The notes under the pieces: generated by a model
Told to the model about the DNA's origin: nothing
The model's input: only the letters and a program-made list of their open reading frames with translations
The model's database searches: none
Position numbers and translations under genes: made by a program
Shown: positions 24,070 to 32,039 of the stretch, piece by piece
How positions within the stretch are numbered: the stretch's first letter is position 1
How the letters are laid out: each line of letters opens with the position of its first letter
Assembly: GCA_963730365.1 (NCBI GenBank)
Contig: CAVSRM010000005.1
Span: 770,908-834,907, forward strand
Direction: 5' to 3'
Source: Fodinibacter sp963730365
GTDB taxonomy: Bacteria > Actinomycetota > Actinomycetes > Actinomycetales > Dermatophilaceae
Length of the DNA stretch: 64,000 nt

Positions 24070-25467
24070 TCAGTCGCCGGGCCCGGGTGCGGGGGAGCGG
24101 ATGGTGTCGCGCACCGGCAGCGTCACCGTGACGGACAGCCCGCCGAGCTCGGACCGACCCAACCGCACCGAGCCCCCGGCCTCGTGCGCGACCCGGTGCA
24201 CGATCGCGAGCCCGAGGCCGCTCGACCCCGAGGCACTGTGGCCGCGACCGAGATAGGGCCGGGACAGGCCGGGCCCGGCATCCTCGACGACGACGACCAC
24301 CACGGGTCGTGTCCCGGCACCGGCATCCGGATCGAGTGCCGCGCGCACCACCACCCGGGCCCGCGCGTCCTCGGGGGTGTGACCGAAGACGTTGTCGAGC
24401 AGGATGTCGAGCACGTCGCGGACGTCCTCGCGCGTCGCCGCCACGGGCCAGGCCACGGTCGTCACCGTCCCGCTCCTCGGGTCGGTGACCGGCGTCCGGT
24501 CCACCACGAGCTCGAGACTGCGGCCCTGGTCCTCGGCCAGCGGCTGCCAGAACGACACCCGCTCGGCCACCTGTGCGTCCACCCCGGCCGTGCCCGGCAG
24601 CTCCTCGCTGACGGTGCGGCGCGCCTCCCGCACCACGTCGTCGATGCTTCGCTGCAGCTCGTCGACGTGTCCGCGCAGCCGACGGGCCAGCTCGTCGTCC
24701 TCGACCAGGTCGGTGTCCAGGCGCAGGGCGGTGACCGGGGTGCGCAGCCGGTGGCCGAGGTCGGCCACGTGCTCGCGCTCCGCGACGACCAACCCGTGGA
24801 TGCGGTCGGCGAGGGCGTTGAGCGCGCGGCCCAGCTCGGCCGTCTCGGGCGGACCGCCGGGCACGGCCCGGGCCGTGGAGTCACCCTCCCTCAGGCGATG
24901 CGCCACCTCGGCGACCTCGAGGACCGGCTCGCTCGTGCGGCGGCCCAGCCGGAAGGCCACCGCCACGGACAGGCCCACGAGGGCCAGCCCGAGCCCCACG
25001 ATCGTCACCCAGGCGCCGAGCACCCCCGCCCGCAGCTCCTCGGTGGGCACCGTGGCCACCACCACCTCGAGGCCCTCGGAGGTCGCGACGGGCACGACCG
25101 CGTCCAGGCCGTGGTCCTGGTCGACGGTGAAGGCCCCCTGCTCCTCCCTGGCCCGCTCCACGGCCGCCGCGGTGTCCGGGGCCATCGTCGTCGCGGGCTG
25201 GATGCCGTCGCTGCCGAACACGGTGCCGTCGGGCTCGACCACGATGACCTCGGGCCCCCGGGTGCTCAGGTCGCTCACGGTGCGCGCGAGGGTCTCGCGG
25301 TCACCCAGCGTGGCGACCAGGGTGGCCACGCTCTGCGCCTGCTCCCGGGCCCGGGTGGTGCCCCGGTCGGCGGCGAGGTTGGCCACGAGGAAGCAGAGCG
25401 GCACGATGAACGCGACGACGACCGCGGAGGTCGTGGCCGCCACGAGCACCGCGATCCGCCGGGTCAT
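24070..25467 (-). CDS. Sensor histidine kinase
   Basis: A 465-aa two-component sensor. Two membrane spans (about 8-32 and 148-172) flank an extracytoplasmic region. A HAMP domain follows at 172-225, then the phospho-acceptor His239 in DLGHRLRTPVTAL and an HATPase domain with DNVFGHTP (N box), EDAGPGL (G1) and SSGLGLAIVHRVA (G2). ATG 25467 overlaps the upstream regulator's stop by 4 bp. The ligand is unknown; adjacency to the metal-tail protein and redox operon suggests redox or metal sensing. Confidence 0.93.
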   Translation of the reverse strand: MTRRIAVLVAATTSAVVVAFIVPLCFLVANLAADRGTTRAREQAQSVATLVATLGDRETLARTVSDLSTRGPEVIVVEPDGTVFGSDGIQPATTMAPDTAAAVERAREEQGAFTVDQDHGLDAVVPVATSEGLEVVVATVPTEELRAGVLGAWVTIVGLGLALVGLSVAVAFRLGRRTSEPVLEVAEVAHRLREGDSTARAVPGGPPETAELGRALNALADRIHGLVVAEREHVADLGHRLRTPVTALRLDTDLVEDDELARRLRGHVDELQRSIDDVVREARRTVSEELPGTAGVDAQVAERVSFWQPLAEDQGRSLELVVDRTPVTDPRSGTVTTVAWPVAATREDVRDVLDILLDNVFGHTPEDARARVVVRAALDPDAGAGTRPVVVVVVEDAGPGLSRPYLGRGHSASGSSGLGLAIVHRVAHEAGGSVRLGRSELGGLSVTVTLPVRDTIRSPAPGPGD

Positions 25468-26189
25468 CGGCTCGGCTCGTCCGCACCCTCGGGTGCGCCG
25501 TCCGGTGGGCCATCCGGTGCGGCGAGTCGCACGCCGACCCCGCGCACGCTCGTGAGGTACGCCGGGTGAGCCGCCGTCTCGCCGAGCTTGCGCCGCAGCC
25601 ACGACAGGTGCACGTCGACGGTGCGTTCGCCGCCGCCATAGGGCTGGTTCCACACCTCGGCGAGGATCTCACGCTTGGTGACGACCTCGCCGGCCCGGCT
25701 CGCCAAGAGGTGCAGCAGGTCGAACTCGCGCCGGGTGAGGTCGAGGTCGGCACCGCGCAGGCTGGCCTGGCGCGACGAGGCGTCGACGACCAGCTCGCCC
25801 ACCTGCAGCGGTGCGTCGGGGTCGTCGGCCGAGGTGCGGCGCAGGACCGCCCGGATGCGGGCCTCGAGCTGGTCCATCGCGAAGGGCTTGACGATGTAGT
25901 CGTCCGCACCGGCATCCAAAGCCTTGACGACGGACGGGTCGTCGTCTCGCGCGGTGACGATGATGACCGGGGTCTGGCGCACCGCGCGGAGCATCGCGAG
26001 CAGGCTGTGGCCATCGAGGTCGGGCAACCCCAGGTCGAGCAGGACGAGGTCGGGCTGCTCGGCGAGCGCCTGCTGGAGGCCGGGCATCCCGGCCGGGGCG
26101 CTCGACACGGCGTGTCCGCGGTCGGTGAGCGACCGCACGAGCGAGGTGCGGATGGCGGGGTCGTCCTCGATGACCAGAACGTGTGTCAC
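25464..26189 (-). CDS. OmpR/PhoB-family response regulator
   Basis: A 241-aa regulator with an N-terminal receiver (acidic pair ED at 8-9, phospho-Asp52 in LVLLDLGLPD, Lys101 in YIVKPF) and a C-terminal winged helix (LDLTRREFDLLHLLASRAGEVVTKREIL, RTVDVHLSWLRRKLG, VRGVGVRL). GTG 26189 is preceded on its strand by TAGCGT and seven bases, so the transcript is probably leaderless. It is first in a two-gene operon with the kinase. Confidence 0.94.
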   Translation of the reverse strand: MTHVLVIEDDPAIRTSLVRSLTDRGHAVSSAPAGMPGLQQALAEQPDLVLLDLGLPDLDGHSLLAMLRAVRQTPVIIVTARDDDPSVVKALDAGADDYIVKPFAMDQLEARIRAVLRRTSADDPDAPLQVGELVVDASSRQASLRGADLDLTRREFDLLHLLASRAGEVVTKREILAEVWNQPYGGGERTVDVHLSWLRRKLGETAAHPAYLTSVRGVGVRLAAPDGPPDGAPEGADEPSR

Positions 26190-26224
26190 AGTGGGCACGC
26201 TAGAGCAGGAAGAGGGTGAGTGGT

Positions 26225-26692
26225 GTGCGGATGGGACCTCGCCCACTCCTGGCGCTGTCGCTCGGCTGGCTGCTCGTCGTCGCCGTCGTGGCCGCCGTGA
26301 CCTTCGTCGTCGTCGACCGGGCCGGGCGCGGAGTCGGACAGGCCTCGGCGGCTCGCACGGTCGCCCCCCTTCCCACTGACGGGGCGGGGCAACCCACGCC
26401 GAGCTCGTCGGCGACGGACCCACCCACCCCCGCACCCACGGACTCGCCCACCGTGCAGACTCCGACGTCCCGGACGGTGTCGTTCACCACGCCGGGGGGC
26501 ACGGTCGTCGCGACCTGTGTGGGCACGACGCTGTCCCTGGGGTCGATCACCCCGTTCGACGGGTGGCGGTTCGAGAAGGACTCCGAGGACGGCGGGCTCG
26601 AGGTCGCGTTCGTGAACAGGGGCGATGGCGACGACGAGGTCGAGATCGTCCTGGCCTGTGTCGACGGATCGCCCGAGCGGGTCTCCAAGTAG
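26225..26692 (+). CDS. Signal-anchored hypothetical extracytoplasmic protein
   Basis: A protein of 155 aa from GTG 26225, nine bases after AGGAAGAGG. A GTG at 26216 would add three residues but lies too close to that site. One membrane span (about 9-30), a Thr/Pro/Ser-rich spacer (to about residue 80), then a small folded part with two Cys (VVATCVGTTL and VLACVDGS). It diverges from the response regulator, 35 bp apart, so it may belong to that system's regulon. The stop codon lies in a 21-bp tandem repeat. No family recognised. Confidence 0.65.
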   Translation: MRMGPRPLLALSLGWLLVVAVVAAVTFVVVDRAGRGVGQASAARTVAPLPTDGAGQPTPSSSATDPPTPAPTDSPTVQTPTSRTVSFTTPGGTVVATCVGTTLSLGSITPFDGWRFEKDSEDGGLEVAFVNRGDGDDEVEIVLACVDGSPERVSK

Positions 26693-26731
26693 CCCGAGCG
26701 GGTCTCCAAGTAGCCCGAGCGGGTCTCCGAG
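26672..26731 (+). repeat. 21-bp tandem repeat spanning a stop codon
   Basis: The unit CCCGAGCGGGTCTCCAAGTAG occurs at 26672-26692 and 26693-26713, with a third partial copy at 26714-26731. The first copy encodes the last six residues and the stop of the upstream gene, so each full copy carries an in-frame TAG. Confidence 0.9.
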
Positions 26732-26862
26732 CGAGGCAGTGGCACTCACGCGACGGTCTGATCGCCCGGATTCCCCCGCGGCCATCTCTGGCATCGGGGG
26801 CCTCGAGGGTGTTGGCTGGGGTGCACGGGACACGACCGACCGTGTCCACCGAGGAGGACCAC

Positions 26863-27810
26863 ATGGCCATGCTCGACGCCGCCCAACTGCTTGCCGAGCT
26901 CGAACCCACGGTGGAGGACAACCTCAACCGGCACCTGTCGGTCGCCGCGGAGTGGATGCCGCACGAGTACGTGCCGTGGTCGCTCGGCAAGGACTTCGCC
27001 GAGCTCGGTGGTGAGGCGTGGTCGGTCGAGCAGAGCCAGCTCTCTCCCATCGCCCGCACGGCGCTCGAGGTCAACCTGCTCACCGAGGACAACCTGCCGA
27101 GCTACCACCGCGAGATCGAGCGGGCCTTCGGGCGGGACAGCGCGTGGGGCGCCTGGGTCAACCGGTGGACGGCCGAGGAGGGCCGGCACGCCTTCTGCAT
27201 CCGCGACTACCTCCTCGTGACGCGCGGGGTCGACCCCGACGAGCTCGAGCGGGCCCGGATGGACACGATGGAGACCGGCTACGACTCCGACGACAAGCCG
27301 CTCCTCAACGTCTGTGCGTACGTCTCGTTCCAGGAGCTGGCGACGCGGGTCTCGCACCGCAACACCGGGCGCTACACCGACGAGCCGATCGCCGAGAAGC
27401 TGCTCACCCGGGTCGCCAAGGACGAGAACCTGCACATGATCTTCTACCGGAACATCATCCAGGCGGCTCTCGAGCTCACGCCCAGCCAGACGATGCGGGC
27501 GATCACCGACGAGGTCAAGTCCTTCCAGATGCCCGGTTCGATCATCCCCGGCTTCAACCGCAAGGCCGTCCAGATGGCGATGGCGGGCATCTACGACCTG
27601 CGCATCCACCACGACGACATCGTCGCGCCGCTGCTGCGCCAGTGGGGTGTGTGGGAGCTCGAGGGGCTCGACGCCGACGGGGAGACGGCCCGCGAGGAGC
27701 TCGCGGCGGCGGTCGCCGCGCTCGACGCCGAAGCCACCCGGTTCGTCGAGAAGCGCGAGCAACGGGCCGCCAAGCTCGCCGAGCGACAGTCCGCGGCGGC
27801 CGGGCACTAA
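26863..27810 (+). CDS. Acyl-ACP desaturase (ferritin-like di-iron)
   Basis: Introduces a double bond into acyl-ACP, soluble stearoyl-ACP desaturase family (DesA1/DesA2-like of actinobacteria), 315 aa. The di-iron ligand motifs are EEGRH (in TAEEGRHAFCIRDY) and DENLH (in AKDENLHMIFY). VPWSLGKDFAELGGEAW and NLLTEDNLPSYHREI are characteristic. GAGGAGG stands before ATG 26863. Electron donor and regiospecificity are not evident from sequence. Confidence 0.92.
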   Translation: MAMLDAAQLLAELEPTVEDNLNRHLSVAAEWMPHEYVPWSLGKDFAELGGEAWSVEQSQLSPIARTALEVNLLTEDNLPSYHREIERAFGRDSAWGAWVNRWTAEEGRHAFCIRDYLLVTRGVDPDELERARMDTMETGYDSDDKPLLNVCAYVSFQELATRVSHRNTGRYTDEPIAEKLLTRVAKDENLHMIFYRNIIQAALELTPSQTMRAITDEVKSFQMPGSIIPGFNRKAVQMAMAGIYDLRIHHDDIVAPLLRQWGVWELEGLDADGETAREELAAAVAALDAEATRFVEKREQRAAKLAERQSAAAGH

Positions 27811-27819
27811 CCTGCACTG

Positions 27820-28680
27820 GTGACCACCGCTCTCGTCACCGACTCCACGGCATACCTGCCGGCCGACCTCCTCGAGGGGCTCGACGTGCAGGTCGTGCCC
27901 CTGCACGTCGTCGTCGGCGGGCGTGAGCACTCCGAGGGCGTCGACATCGACCCCGGCCAGGTCGCGTCCGCGCTGCGAGACTTCACCCCGGTGTCGACCT
28001 CGCGGCCGGCCCCCACGGCGTTCCTCGACGCCTACCGCCGGGCGGCTGACGGGGGAGCGGACAGCATCGTCTCGGTCCACATCTCCGCCGAGATGTCGAG
28101 CACCATCGGCGGAGCGGAGATCGCCGCCGAGCAGTCGCCGATCCCGGTGACCGTGGTCGACTCGCGAGCCCTGGGCATGGCGATGGGGTATGCCGTGCTG
28201 GCCGGGGCGCGGCTGGCCGCCACCGGCGCAGGGGCGCAGGAGGTGGCCGAGCTCGTGCGCGAGACCTGCGCCGGGGCGACCGTGGTCTTCTACGTCGACA
28301 CCCTGGAGTACCTGCGGCGCGGCGGGAGGATCGGCAAGGCGGGGGCGCTGCTCGGCTCCGCGCTCTCGATCAAGCCGATCCTCGGGCTGCGCGAGGGGAG
28401 CATCGTGCCCCTCGAGAAGGTGCGCACCTCGACCCGGGCCATCGCCCGCATCGAGGAGATCGCCGCAGAGGCGGCCGGAGCCAGTAGTCGCGGAGCCGGG
28501 GCCGACGTCGCGGTGCACCACCTCGACTCGGTCGACCGCGCGGAGCGACTCGCCTCCCGGCTCGCCGCACGCCTGGGCGGGGGAGTCGACGTGAGGGTGG
28601 TCGAGCTCGGCGCCGTCGTCGGGGCGCACGTCGGGCCGGGCACCCTGGCCGTCGCGGTCGTCCCACGCACGGCGCACTGA
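27820..28680 (+). CDS. DegV family fatty acid-binding protein
   Basis: A 286-aa member of the DegV/FakB family: binds a fatty acid and presents it to a kinase (FakA). Visible: VTDSTAYLPADLL at the start, PVSTSRPAPTAFLDAYR, SAEMSSTIGGAEIAA, VVDSRALGMAMGYAV, EYLRRGGRIGKAGALLGSALSIKPIL. Its GTG at 27820 follows TAACCT (27808-27813) after six bases, a leaderless promoter that overlaps the upstream stop. plsY follows 3 bp later, a sensible partner for fatty acid use. Confidence 0.92.
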   Translation: MTTALVTDSTAYLPADLLEGLDVQVVPLHVVVGGREHSEGVDIDPGQVASALRDFTPVSTSRPAPTAFLDAYRRAADGGADSIVSVHISAEMSSTIGGAEIAAEQSPIPVTVVDSRALGMAMGYAVLAGARLAATGAGAQEVAELVRETCAGATVVFYVDTLEYLRRGGRIGKAGALLGSALSIKPILGLREGSIVPLEKVRTSTRAIARIEEIAAEAAGASSRGAGADVAVHHLDSVDRAERLASRLAARLGGGVDVRVVELGAVVGAHVGPGTLAVAVVPRTAH

Positions 28681-28683
28681 CCC

Positions 28684-29280
28684 GTGGGCTGGCTCGTCCT
28701 GCAGGTCGCCCTCCTCGCGGCGGCGTGCTTCGGCATCGGTGGCATCAACCCCGCCACGCTCGTCGCCCGGGCTCGGGGCACCGACCTGAGGACCTCGGGC
28801 TCGGGCAACCCGGGGGCCACCAACGCCGGCCGCGTGCTGGGGCGGCAGTGGGGGGCCCTCGTGCTGGCCCTCGACGTGCTCAAGGCCTACCTGCCCACGG
28901 TGGTGGTGCTGCGCACGATGGGCACGCTGCCGGCCCTCGTCGCCGGGCTGGCGGTGGTGCTCGGGCACGTGTACAGCCCGTTCCTGGGAGGCAAGGGCGG
29001 CAAGGGCGTGGCCGCCGCCCTCGGCGCGATCCTGGCCATCGCGCCGTGGGTCGCACTCGTGGGCGTGGTGCTCTTCGCCGTGGCCAAGGTGGTGCTCCCG
29101 TACGTGGGTGAGGCCTCGGTCGTGACGACGACCGGCCTGCTCGTCGTGGGTGTGCTGGGTGCCACGGGCGTACTGCCGCTGGAGCGGTCGGTCGCGGTCT
29201 GGCTCGTCCTGCTCTCGCTGCTCGTGCTGTCCCGGCACCGGCGCAACATCGTCGCGTGGCGGGGTCGCCGGGTCCGGTGA
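28684..29280 (+). CDS. plsY: Glycerol-3-phosphate acyltransferase PlsY
   Basis: Membrane enzyme transferring acyl groups from acyl-phosphate to glycerol-3-phosphate, the first step of phospholipid synthesis. It is 198 aa with about five spans. The three conserved loop motifs are visible: TSGSGNPGATNAGR, GHVYSPFLGGKGGKGVA, and a C-terminal loop region LSRHRRNIVAWRGRR. GTG 28684, directly after degV. The third motif is less certain than the first two. Confidence 0.93.
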   Translation: MGWLVLQVALLAAACFGIGGINPATLVARARGTDLRTSGSGNPGATNAGRVLGRQWGALVLALDVLKAYLPTVVVLRTMGTLPALVAGLAVVLGHVYSPFLGGKGGKGVAAALGAILAIAPWVALVGVVLFAVAKVVLPYVGEASVVTTTGLLVVGVLGATGVLPLERSVAVWLVLLSLLVLSRHRRNIVAWRGRRVR

Positions 29281-29421
29281 CGTGTCGGGCCCGCAGGTCC
29301 GCCGAAAACTGGTCAGTGTGAGATCCGCCACGGCGGCCTCGGTGCCCCCAAGATGAGCACGGCTCCCGGTGTGGACCCCTGGGCACAACCCAGCTCGTCC
29401 ATCTGAAGGGACCACCCACCC

Positions 29422-30948
29422 ATGTCAATTCGTTCCCCTCGGCGCCTCGGCGCCCTCGGCCTCGGGGTCGCCCTCGCGGCCAGCGTCGGCATCGCCGGGT
29501 CGGCCGCGGCCGCCACGGCGACCACCGCCGACACCTCGACCCCGGTCGAGATCGTCACCCCCGACGGCATGCTCATGAGCTACATCGTCAACGCGCGCAT
29601 CGCCAACCCCGGCCAGGTCCGCCTGGTCGAGAAGGCCGTCAAGGCCTCCGGCGGCGTCGTCGTCCAGTCCTGGCCCCAGATCGGGGTCGTCGTCGCGCAC
29701 AGCGACCGCGCCGGGTTCCGGACCGACGTCAGGTCCAAGGGCGGCAACGCCGTCGAGTCGGTCGGCGCCACGCGCACGGTCTCGGTGAGCGAGGGCACGC
29801 CCTCCGCGCTGTCGACGACGTGGGGCCCCGGCGCCTCGACGTACAAGAAGGGCGCGAAGAAGGACGCCAACGGTGACATCCCCACGGAGAACACCCCCGC
29901 CGAGGGCCTGGACCCGTTGGAGCTGAGTCGCCAGTGGGACATGCGGATGATCAAGGCCGACCAGGCGCAGGAGATCACCGACGGCAGCCGCAACGTGCTC
30001 GTGGGCGTGCTCGACAGCGGCATCGACCCGGACCACCCCGACCTGCAGGCGAACATCGACACCGCCGACTCGGTCAACTGCTCCGACGCGGGCCGACCGG
30101 ACACCTCCGAGACCGGGTGGTACCCCACGACGAGTGACCACGGCACCCACGTGGCCGGCACCATCGCTGCCGCGCGCAATGGCGTCGGGATCGTCGGCGT
30201 CGCACCGAACGTGCGGATGGCCGCGGTCAAGGTCGTCAACGACGACGGGTTCATCTACCCCGAGTACGCCGTGTGCGGGTTCGTCTGGGCCGGTGAGAAG
30301 CACATGGACGTGACGAACAACAGCTACTACATCGACCCGTTCGAGTTCTACTGCGAGGACCAGCCCGACCAGTACGCCCCCAAGGAGGCCGTGCGTCGTG
30401 CGGTTGCCTGGTCGACCAAGCAGGGAGTCGTGCACGCTGCGGCTGCGGGCAACTCCTCCTACGACCTCGCCACCAAGACGATCGACCGGGGCAGCCCGGA
30501 CGACAGCACCCCCGTCCTGCGCACCCTGAACCAGGGCTGCAACGACATCCCGACCGAGCTCGACGGCGTCGTCACCGTCTCCTCGGCGCAGCAGTGGCCG
30601 ACGGGCTCGACGACCAGCCGGTTGTCGTCGTTCTCGAACCGCGGGCTCGGCGTCATCGACGTCACGGCCCCCGGCTCGTCGATCTACTCGACCGTCGTCA
30701 ACAAGAACGGCTGGGCCAACAAGAGCGGAACGTCGATGGCGTCGCCGCACGTGGCCGGTGTGCTGGCCCTGATGAAGGGTGCGCACCCGACCTGGACGCC
30801 GGAGGAGATGGTGTCCCAGCTCAAGGCCCAGGCCGACGACAAGCCGTGCTCCATCGCGACCGGCTCCGGCGCGCCGTGCACGGGCACCGACGAGGACAAC
30901 AGCTTCTTCGGCGCCGGCATGGTCGACGCCCTCGAAGCGGTTCAGTGA
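29422..30948 (+). CDS. Secreted S8 (subtilisin-family) serine protease
   Basis: A 508-aa exported protease. Signal peptide about residues 1-30 (ends AGSAAAA), an I9-like propeptide to about 140, then the S8 domain with triad Asp198 (GVLDSGID), His240 (SDHGTHVAG) and Ser438 (NKSGTSMASPHVAG), and oxyanion Asn in AAAGNSSYD. Several paired Cys (CSD, CGF, CED, CND, CSI, CTG) suggest disulfides. It stands alone, with a hairpin terminator after it. Confidence 0.95.
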   Translation: MSIRSPRRLGALGLGVALAASVGIAGSAAAATATTADTSTPVEIVTPDGMLMSYIVNARIANPGQVRLVEKAVKASGGVVVQSWPQIGVVVAHSDRAGFRTDVRSKGGNAVESVGATRTVSVSEGTPSALSTTWGPGASTYKKGAKKDANGDIPTENTPAEGLDPLELSRQWDMRMIKADQAQEITDGSRNVLVGVLDSGIDPDHPDLQANIDTADSVNCSDAGRPDTSETGWYPTTSDHGTHVAGTIAAARNGVGIVGVAPNVRMAAVKVVNDDGFIYPEYAVCGFVWAGEKHMDVTNNSYYIDPFEFYCEDQPDQYAPKEAVRRAVAWSTKQGVVHAAAAGNSSYDLATKTIDRGSPDDSTPVLRTLNQGCNDIPTELDGVVTVSSAQQWPTGSTTSRLSSFSNRGLGVIDVTAPGSSIYSTVVNKNGWANKSGTSMASPHVAGVLALMKGAHPTWTPEEMVSQLKAQADDKPCSIATGSGAPCTGTDEDNSFFGAGMVDALEAVQ

Positions 30949-30972
30949 CCGGTAGCCACTGAGCACTCCGAC

Positions 30973-31005
30973 GCGGGGGTCGTGACCGAAGGTCGCGGCC
31001 CCCGC
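30973..31005 (+). terminator. Terminator hairpin after the subtilase
   Basis: GCGGGGGTCGTGACC and GGTCGCGGCCCCCGC form a 15-bp stem with two G-T pairs around GAA, 24 bp after the stop. Confidence 0.8.
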
Positions 31006-31112
31006 GCCCGTCCTCCACGGGCCGTTCTCCACAGGTCGGCCGCCACGCGCCGACCATCCACAGGGGCGCCGTCGCTCGCCCACCTCGATCCGATGCTGCC
31101 TAGCGTCGGCGC

Positions 31113-32039
31113 ATGCCGCGACGCGACGCCCCTGACCTCCTCTCACCAAGAGCCCTCGCACGGTTGCGCGCGCGAGACCGGCCCTTCGTGCCGACCGAGG
31201 CGGACCTGCTCGGGAGCGCCCGGGAGCCTGCGCTGGGTGATGACCCCTCGGGCGTCGACCCGTCGCCGCCACCGACTGAACGCGGCCGCCACGCCGACCC
31301 ATCTGTCCCGTCTCGATGGGTCCGGCTGCCCCGTGCGATGACGGGCGCTCGCTGGCAGCCTCGCGGCGCGGCCGTCCTCGGCATCGTCCTCGTCTGCCTC
31401 CTCGTGGCCGCGATCCTCGGCGTGCGGGTCGCCTGGGCCCGGTCGGCGGACACCGGCACCGTGATCGCCCCTGGGGGCGGGGCCCGGGCCGGGCCGGTGG
31501 CCGCGGCCCCTGCGGCCTCCGGCGCGCCGTCCGCGACGTCGGGGCCGGTCACTGCGAGCCCGGCGCCCGGGTCAGGAGGGGCGGGCGCCGAGCTGGTGGT
31601 GCACGTCGTCGGTCAGGTGCGCTCACCCGGGGTGCTGCGACTCCCGGTCGGGTCGCGGGTCTCCGACGCGGTGTCGGCGGCCGGGGGTGCGACCGGGAAG
31701 GCCGACGTGGGCGGCATCAACCTCGCTCGGCCTCTCGTCGACGGGGAACAGGTGCGGGTTCCCGCTCCCGGCGAAGAGGTGGCCGATCCGTCCGCGCCCA
31801 CGGCCGGGGGAGGTGCCGGCGGCACCGGGGGCAGCGCGGCTCGGGGTGCACCGGTGTCGCTCAACACCGCGGACCTCGCTGCGCTCGACACCCTGCCCGG
31901 GGTGGGGCCGGTGCTCGCCCAGCGGATCCTCGACTGGCGCACCGAGCACGGCCGGTTCACCACGGTTGACGAGCTGTCGGAGGTGAGCGGCATCGGCGAG
32001 AAGCTGCTCGCCGGCATCCGTCCCCTGGTGTCGGTGTGA
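31113..32039 (+). CDS. comEA: ComEA-like DNA-uptake protein
   Basis: Membrane-anchored DNA receptor of natural transformation, 308 aa. A long N-terminal cytoplasmic part, one span at about 88-108, a low-complexity linker, an SLBB domain (VVHVVGQVRSPGVLRLPVGSR) and two C-terminal helix-hairpin-helix motifs (LNTADLAALDTLPGVGPVLAQRIL, LSEVSGIGEKLLAGI). ATG 31113 follows TAGCGT (31101-31106) by six bases, suggesting a leaderless mRNA. It overlaps comEC by 4 bp. Confidence 0.93.
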   Translation: MPRRDAPDLLSPRALARLRARDRPFVPTEADLLGSAREPALGDDPSGVDPSPPPTERGRHADPSVPSRWVRLPRAMTGARWQPRGAAVLGIVLVCLLVAAILGVRVAWARSADTGTVIAPGGGARAGPVAAAPAASGAPSATSGPVTASPAPGSGGAGAELVVHVVGQVRSPGVLRLPVGSRVSDAVSAAGGATGKADVGGINLARPLVDGEQVRVPAPGEEVADPSAPTAGGGAGGTGGSAARGAPVSLNTADLAALDTLPGVGPVLAQRILDWRTEHGRFTTVDELSEVSGIGEKLLAGIRPLVSV

